A DNA stretch of 64,000 bases. It comes from Eledone cirrhosa (taxonomy: Eukaryota; Mollusca; Cephalopoda; Octopoda; Eledonidae). This document shows, one piece after another, positions 59,536 through 64,000 of the stretch; the first letter of the stretch is position 1; the number at the start of each line of letters is the position of its first letter. The stretch lies in contig OZ024743.1 of assembly GCA_964016885.1 (NCBI GenBank), forward strand, positions 20,360,795-20,424,794. The letters run 5' to 3'. A model generated the notes under the pieces. It did not search any database and was not told where the DNA came from. It was given only the letters and a program-made list of their open reading frames with translations. Both the position numbers and the translations under genes were made by a program.

Positions 59536-60320
59536 ACATATACATACCTAGGCACTCACAGGCATAAACATAAAATATTCACCAATGGAATATCATTTTT
59601 AAGAGAAAAGTTTGTATAAAATTTATATATCTAGTCAATCTGTTTGTAATTTTAAAGTGAGTATATATATTCAATTATTTAAAATTTTCTTATAAAATAT
59701 ATCATTTTGAAGTACTTTCATTATATATCTAAATTGTTAACCATTTATTTGTTAACCATTTTTTAGTTAATATATTTTTTATATTTTATAATCTATCAGC
59801 TAAAATGTCTATATTTTGTTCAGTAATACACTAGAGATATGTACTTCATAATAGTGATCTCCCAATGATGACAATGTATCATCTTGACAGCTAAATTACG
59901 AGATTTATTTGAATGTTTGTCACAAAATGTTGTATTTCATTAAATAGTTGTTTATGGTTTGAAATGAATATGATTTAGTAATTTAATGCAAAGAACATTC
60001 AATATTTGGAGCAAATACTTTTGCTCTCCTATATCTATCTACTATGTTACTTACATGAGCTAATCTGAGAGTAGTTAGTTTATTATTTGGCTATACATCC
60101 ACCCTATAGATATCTACCCAATCACAAAGGAAGGAGTGGAACATGTTACTGCCAATTGAACAAACCTCTGCAAAAAGGTGTTTGAGATGTGATCTCATTC
60201 TTCCTGCAGATAGTACATCTAACATACTGAATGTGACCCTTTTTTATGACAACAGGGTGATATGACTATTATTTTTACATAGCTGATAATTAACATATAT
60301 ATTCAAGATAGTAAGAATAC
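59536..60320. other. AT-rich stretch, nothing recognised
   Basis: Nothing recognised. Confidence 0.5.
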
Positions 60321-60446
60321 ACATAGACAAGTGTTCATATAAGTGTGGGTTCCTAATAAACTTACTTATAGACAGCTATTCACATAAATATAAAGTCCCA
60401 ATAGGTTTACATATAGACAGCTATTCACGTAAATATGAAGTCCCAG
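60321..60446. repeat. 45-bp tandem repeat, ~2.8 copies
   Basis: tatagacagctattcacata (60367) and tatagacagctattcacgta (60412), with a more diverged unit from 60321. Period 45 bp. Confidence 0.85.
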
Positions 60447-60637
60447 CTTGCTTCAATCAACAACTAAAGAACCATCCAGTTATTAAACTAACCAATTGGG
60501 AGTTTATAATAAATTGTAGTGAAAACCAATAGGTGGGTGTGCCTTTATTGGCAGCATGACCCTCCCAAAGTATAATAATATATGTTTCAACACATATTTT
60601 CAGATATGAAATCTTGTAAAACAAATACAAAACGAAG

Positions 60638-60639
<2 letters not shown>

Positions 60640-60711
<72 letters not shown>
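60640..60711. repeat. (TG)n(TA)n microsatellite
   Basis: Immediately precedes the left Penelope-type terminal block, as a (TA)n tract does for the right one (63718-63785). Confidence 0.95.
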
Positions 60712-60713
<2 letters not shown>

Positions 60714-61053
60714 AAGGTTAAACAAGGTTCAATTAATAAATCAAAGAATTAGTTTTACAATAGATTGGAAGCACTCAACAGTAATGGTTTTCCGGAGTTA
60801 TTGATATTAATTCAAAATATTAACAAAAATAGAACTTCTTGTGATCAAGTATATTTTATTATACATATTTCAGAGGTACTGAGCTATCTTCAACAGTACG
60901 TCCTCGTCAGATAAAATAAGATGATGCATGACATACCCTGACTTAGTAGATGGTTAAGATTCAGTCATGGTAGTGAATAAGATATGACAAAACTGAATAT
61001 TTATATACCTTAAGATTGAGACATGAAAAAATTACATATAATACAGAGGGTGC
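60712..61053 (+). repeat. Penelope-like terminal block A (left)
   Basis: Starts gtaaaggttaaacaaggttc and ends attacatataatacagaggg. Matches 63373-63704 in reverse complement over its whole length with scattered changes and an indel of about ten bases. Confidence 0.9.
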
Positions 61054-61269
61054 GTGTGAGAAAGCTTAAACATACATAATAGCAATTTACATAACTGTTA
61101 GAGATTCAAATAATTTAAATTATTGAAGAGAGAAGAAAGACAGAGAAACAGATGAGAAAAAGATAGTTACTAGAAGTATAGAAAGCAAAAGAGAATTGAT
61201 CAAGGATAGAGAGACAAGGAGGAATAATTTTTACAGTTTAAAGCATAGGGAGGGAGATTTGTATTGTCG
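61054..61269 (+). repeat. Spacer X of the left terminal repeat
   Basis: Purine-rich (gagagaagaaagacagagaa). Lies between A and B on the left. Its counterpart would lie beyond base 64000 on the right. Confidence 0.5.
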
Positions 61270-61460
61270 TGGATAAATAGCGTGTGATTAGATGATGCTA
61301 TATATATATATATATAAATACATAAATATCAATTTGGGCATAGCTTTGTGAGAGAGTAAACTCGAATCTTTGAATTATCTAGAAATAATCAATCAATCTA
61401 AATATTAAATATATCTGGGTTTAATTTATATTCCTTAGTTAATTAGAAATATACTAACAA
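61270..61460 (+). repeat. Penelope-like terminal block B (left)
   Basis: ggataaatagcgtgtgatta, gggcatagctttgtgagaga, ctagaaataatcaatcaatc. Matches 63790-64000 in reverse complement. Confidence 0.9.
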
Positions 61461-61559
61461 TTAACTATATACATTATATATATCCAAACGTATTCAGATG
61501 ACCGTTAAATTTCGAATCATTTATGTTAGTTCAGAATAATGAATTAATCTAAAGGTATA

Positions 61560-62205
61560 ATATTTCAGGCTATAAATGTTTATAAGTATTTATATTAAAG
61601 TATACTATCATATTTAATTTATAAAATCATATTTAAAGTATTTGCATAATGAGAAAGAAGAGACTTAATATTTTCATCCTCTCGAAGGTAATCCATATTA
61701 AATTATATAAAAAAAAAATTTTATATTAAAAAAAATGTTATATTAAAAAAAATTTTATATTAAAATAATAATCATTATATAATTTAGAAAGTAATTACAG
61801 TTATAACTTAAAAAATTTAAAATTAACAGTTAGAATGCCCTAAAGTATCTAAAGGCCTTATAATTATACTTAAAAAGGGTATTATTAAACTAGATATACG
61901 CATTTGTCTAAATTTATATAAAGAATATATTGTCTAAAGTTCAAGACGATATTAGTCATTTATACACAATATAATATAATATAATAAATAAGTTACTCTT
62001 AATATTGTTAAAATTGAGGTTTTAGATCAATTATTATATTAGGATCATGTAATACATATATACTATAAATATACAAATCAAACTTCATGAATCATAAGGA
62101 TAAGAACCAGATTAAAAATAAATAATTAAATGGTTTGCGATCCTAGAAGTGCCAAATATCTAAGCTGTATAATTTAAAAATACAAGAAAATTTTTAAGGA
62201 TCTAT
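61560..62205. repeat. AT-rich ~0.6-kb unit, copy 1
   Basis: Shares ordered anchors with copy 2: catatttaaag (61628/62221), aagtatctaaag (about 61842/62366), ttattaaactagatatac, caaatcaaac and atggttt (62130/62682). Contains an extra (aaaattttatatta)n expansion at 61706-61770. Confidence 0.8.
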
Positions 62206-62760
62206 ATTGTAGTATAATTTCATATTTAAAGTGTCTGCAAACATGAGAAAGAGAAAACTTAAGATTTTCATCGACCCGAAGGTAACCCGAATTTAATTAT
62301 ATTAAAAAATAATAATCGTTATATAATTTAGAAGATATTTAACAATTATAACACTAGAATGTCCTTAAGTATCTAAAGTACTTATAAATGTAGCTAGAAG
62401 CATATTATTAAACTAGATATACACATTTGTCTAAATATATACAGAGTATTCTGTTCGGAACTCAAGACAATATTAGTGATCCATATACATATAATAAATA
62501 ATAAATACAATCATTATTAGTAAAGTTATAATTGAAGTTTTACATCAAGTTAAGTGGAAAAGGTTTGTCAACTAGGATCGTGTGCGACGCATATACCATA
62601 AATATATATAAATATATAAATCAAACATCCTGAATCTTAAAACCAACATACTCCAAATGAATAAATACATAAATACATGAATGGTTTACAGTTCCTTATA
62701 ACTGTTAACCATATAAGCTATATATTTTTTAAAATACAAGAATCCCGATCAAATTAAATG
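62206..62760. repeat. AT-rich ~0.6-kb unit, copy 2
   Basis: Direct-repeat partner of 61560-62205, diverged by perhaps a fifth of positions by eye. Lies downstream of the nuclease frame on the minus strand, i.e. in its 3' region. Confidence 0.8.
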
Positions 62761-62958
62761 TAGCTACACAATCAAATGATATGCATATTCATCAAGATAT
62801 CATGTTAACAATCTATATGTTTATATATTTATATAGAACCCTTAATCTAAAATTAATCATATCATAAATGAATAAAAATTATTATAAGGTTTTATAATCT
62901 GTTATAATATTTTATACACTCAGTTGATAAGAAACGTCAAAAATTAGAACCTATTTAT

Positions 62959-63384
62959 TTAGTGTTTTTTCCTGACTTTTTGCGAGGCTTGGATAGAGGA
63001 AGCTTTATGAAGGCAATTTGAGAATAATTCACTTTTTTTGTTAATTAAATTTTCATAATTAGTAATTATTAATAGGGTCTCTATAGTACAAAGATTGCAG
63101 TTAGGCGATATTGAAGAATTCAAGTAGATTCGACTATTACACAGCTTCGACCAAGAAATCGAGAATTTAAAATTTTTGTCTTTTAACGACCATATAAGTT
63201 GTGATAAAGAAGTCGAAGATTTCCTATTAGGATTCGAAAAAGAACATTTGTGATTCGAAAATCTTAATTTAAATGTCGATGAAGTTGCACCAATATAGTT
63301 GTATGTGATGTTATTTGCTTTTACGGTGCATTTATAGACCAGATTGCTATCCAGACAATTATTTTGCAGAGGGCACCCTCTGTA
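62959..63384 (-). pseudogene. GIY-YIG endonuclease domain of a Penelope-like element
   Basis: A 141-residue open frame with no ATG, from just after TAA (63387-63385) to TAA 62961-62959. A short Cys motif CPLQNNC (residues 4-10) is followed by NLVYKCTV (14-21, the 'GIY' strand) and YNYIGATSSTFKLRFSNH (28-45; YIG, catalytic-type Arg41, His45). Then LSQLIWSLKD (60-69), CNLCTIETLLI (97-107, Glu102 as metal ligand) and NLINKKSELFSNCLHK (112-127, conserved Asn). This order (CPL..C - VYK - YIG - NH - IW.LK - C..C..E - LNKR.EL...C.H) is that of the Penelope-type nuclease at the C-terminus of the RT protein. The domain looks intact, but the RT and the start codon are missing. Confidence 0.88.
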
Positions 63385-63704
63385 TTATATGTAATTTTTT
63401 CATGTCTCAATCTTAAGGCATACAAACATTGAGCCCTGTCACATCTTATACACTACCATGACCGAATCCTAACCATCTACCAAGTCAGGGTATGTCATGC
63501 ATCATCTGATGAGGATGCACTGGTGAAGACAGCTCAGCACCTCTGAAATATGTATAACAAAATATACTTGATCACACGAATGTCTATCTTTGTCAATATT
63601 TTGAATTAATATTAATAACTCCGGAAAACCATAGCTGTGGAGTGCTTCCAATCTAATGTAAAACTCATTCTTTGATTTATTCATTGAACCTTGTTTAACC
63701 TTTA
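63373..63704 (-). repeat. Penelope-like terminal block A (right, inverted)
   Basis: Reverse complement of 60712-61053. On the minus strand it ends ..atacagagggtgc and passes at once into the nuclease frame, overlapping its first codons. Confidence 0.9.
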
Positions 63705-63717
63705 AATATCTATATCT

Positions 63718-63754
63718 ATATATATGTATATATGTATATATATATACATATATG

Positions 63755-63785
<31 letters not shown>
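63718..63785. repeat. (TA)n with tatgta interruptions
   Basis: Microsatellite separating blocks A and B on the right. Confidence 0.9.
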
Positions 63786-63789
<4 letters not shown>

Positions 63790-63792
<3 letters not shown>

Positions 63793-64000
63793 AATGGTTT
63801 GTATATTTCTAATTAATTAAGGAATAGAAATTAAACCCTTATAGTTACACCCAGATATATTTAATATTTAGATTGATTGATTATTTCTAGATAATTCAAA
63901 GATTCGAGTTTACTCTCTCACAAAGCTATGCCCAAATGTATATTTATGTATTTATATATATATATATATATAGCATCATCTAATCACACGCTATTTATCC
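63790..64000 (-). repeat. Penelope-like terminal block B (right, inverted, cut by window end)
   Basis: Reverse complement of 61270-61460, with an insertion (ttatagttacaccc) relative to the left copy. It continues beyond the window. Confidence 0.9.

Larger units (their letters stand above)
60712..64000 (-). mobile_element. Penelope-like element with inverted terminal blocks (runs off window)
   Basis: Block A (60712-61053) recurs inverted at 63373-63704. Block B (61270-61460) recurs inverted at 63790-64000 and reaches the window edge. Between them, on the minus strand, 63384-62959 encodes a GIY-YIG nuclease domain, and 61560-62760 holds two diverged ~0.6-kb units. Penelope-like elements encode an RT followed by GIY-YIG and carry pseudo-LTRs in direct or inverted orientation, which fits. 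No RT is present in the window: the right A block is joined directly to the middle of the nuclease, so the copy is 5'-truncated or rearranged. Confidence 0.8.

Noticed and set aside
63505..63550. Hammerhead-ribozyme-like words ctgatga...gaaa in terminal block A
   Set aside because: Penelope-like elements can carry hammerheads, but here the flanks do not pair as stem I, stem II is not formed next to the core, and the words lie on the strand opposite to the nuclease frame.

Overview
The window looks like octopod cephalopod (Octopus-type) nuclear DNA. It is very AT-rich and gene-poor, and much of what can be named is retroposon debris typical of octopus genomes: tRNA-derived SINEs whose body reads 'gaggtcgactttgcctttcatcc...gataaaataaagtaccagt', LINE 3' ends running into (GAT)n/(ATC)n tails, mariner, Helitron and Penelope-like remnants, and long microsatellites. 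The species call comes from remembered repeat families, not from a search. No host protein-coding gene, rRNA or true tRNA gene could be supported. Almost all longer open frames are retrotransposon pieces, their antisense shadows, or chance frames in T-rich DNA.

Layout. 1-15 kb holds 3'-terminal copies of two related non-LTR elements, here called LINE-A (1-592, 8.1-8.9, 10.2-11.4 kb) and LINE-B (2.9-3.8, 14.6-15.3 kb). Both encode the C-terminal part of a reverse transcriptase with a PHD-like Cys/His finger after the catalytic YADD region. Among them lie a 78-nt hairpin (2.65 kb), an exact 100-bp palindrome built on a SINE tail (7.86-8.07 kb), a 50-bp tandem repeat and a TIR element (9.03-9.23 kb). 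15-24 kb is mostly featureless AT-rich DNA with old SINEs and one internally deleted LINE-A copy. 24.6-27 kb contains a decayed retroelement of a third type (LINE-C), split by a young SINE with a 16-bp target duplication. 30.5-32 kb is an internally deleted Helitron. 32.4-32.7 kb is a GC-rich retroelement fragment. 36.9-39.3 kb has two near-identical chimeric SINEs in opposite orientation flanking a LINE-A copy. 44-45 kb is a very old RT copy with a readable YADD box. 46.67-47.0 kb is a 325-bp composite microsatellite. 50.57-51.79 kb is a dead mariner with both TIRs. 53.2-53.9 and 57.2-58.0 kb are further LINE-A tails, and 56.6-57.2 kb is another LINE-C end.

The most informative region is 60.7-64.0 kb. 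On the minus strand (62959-63384) an open frame without an ATG encodes a GIY-YIG nuclease domain of Penelope-like-element type. It is flanked by terminal-repeat blocks in opposite orientations and by a tandemly duplicated roughly 0.6-kb AT-rich unit. This points to a Penelope-like element with inverted pseudo-LTRs that continues past the window edge.

The elements form a network. The chimeric SINE carries pieces matching the 3' ends of LINE-A and LINE-B, consistent with SINEs borrowing the LINE machinery. Several SINE and LINE fragments have been turned into hairpins by local inverted duplication. If transcribed (for example as intron), the inverted SINE pair would form long dsRNA.
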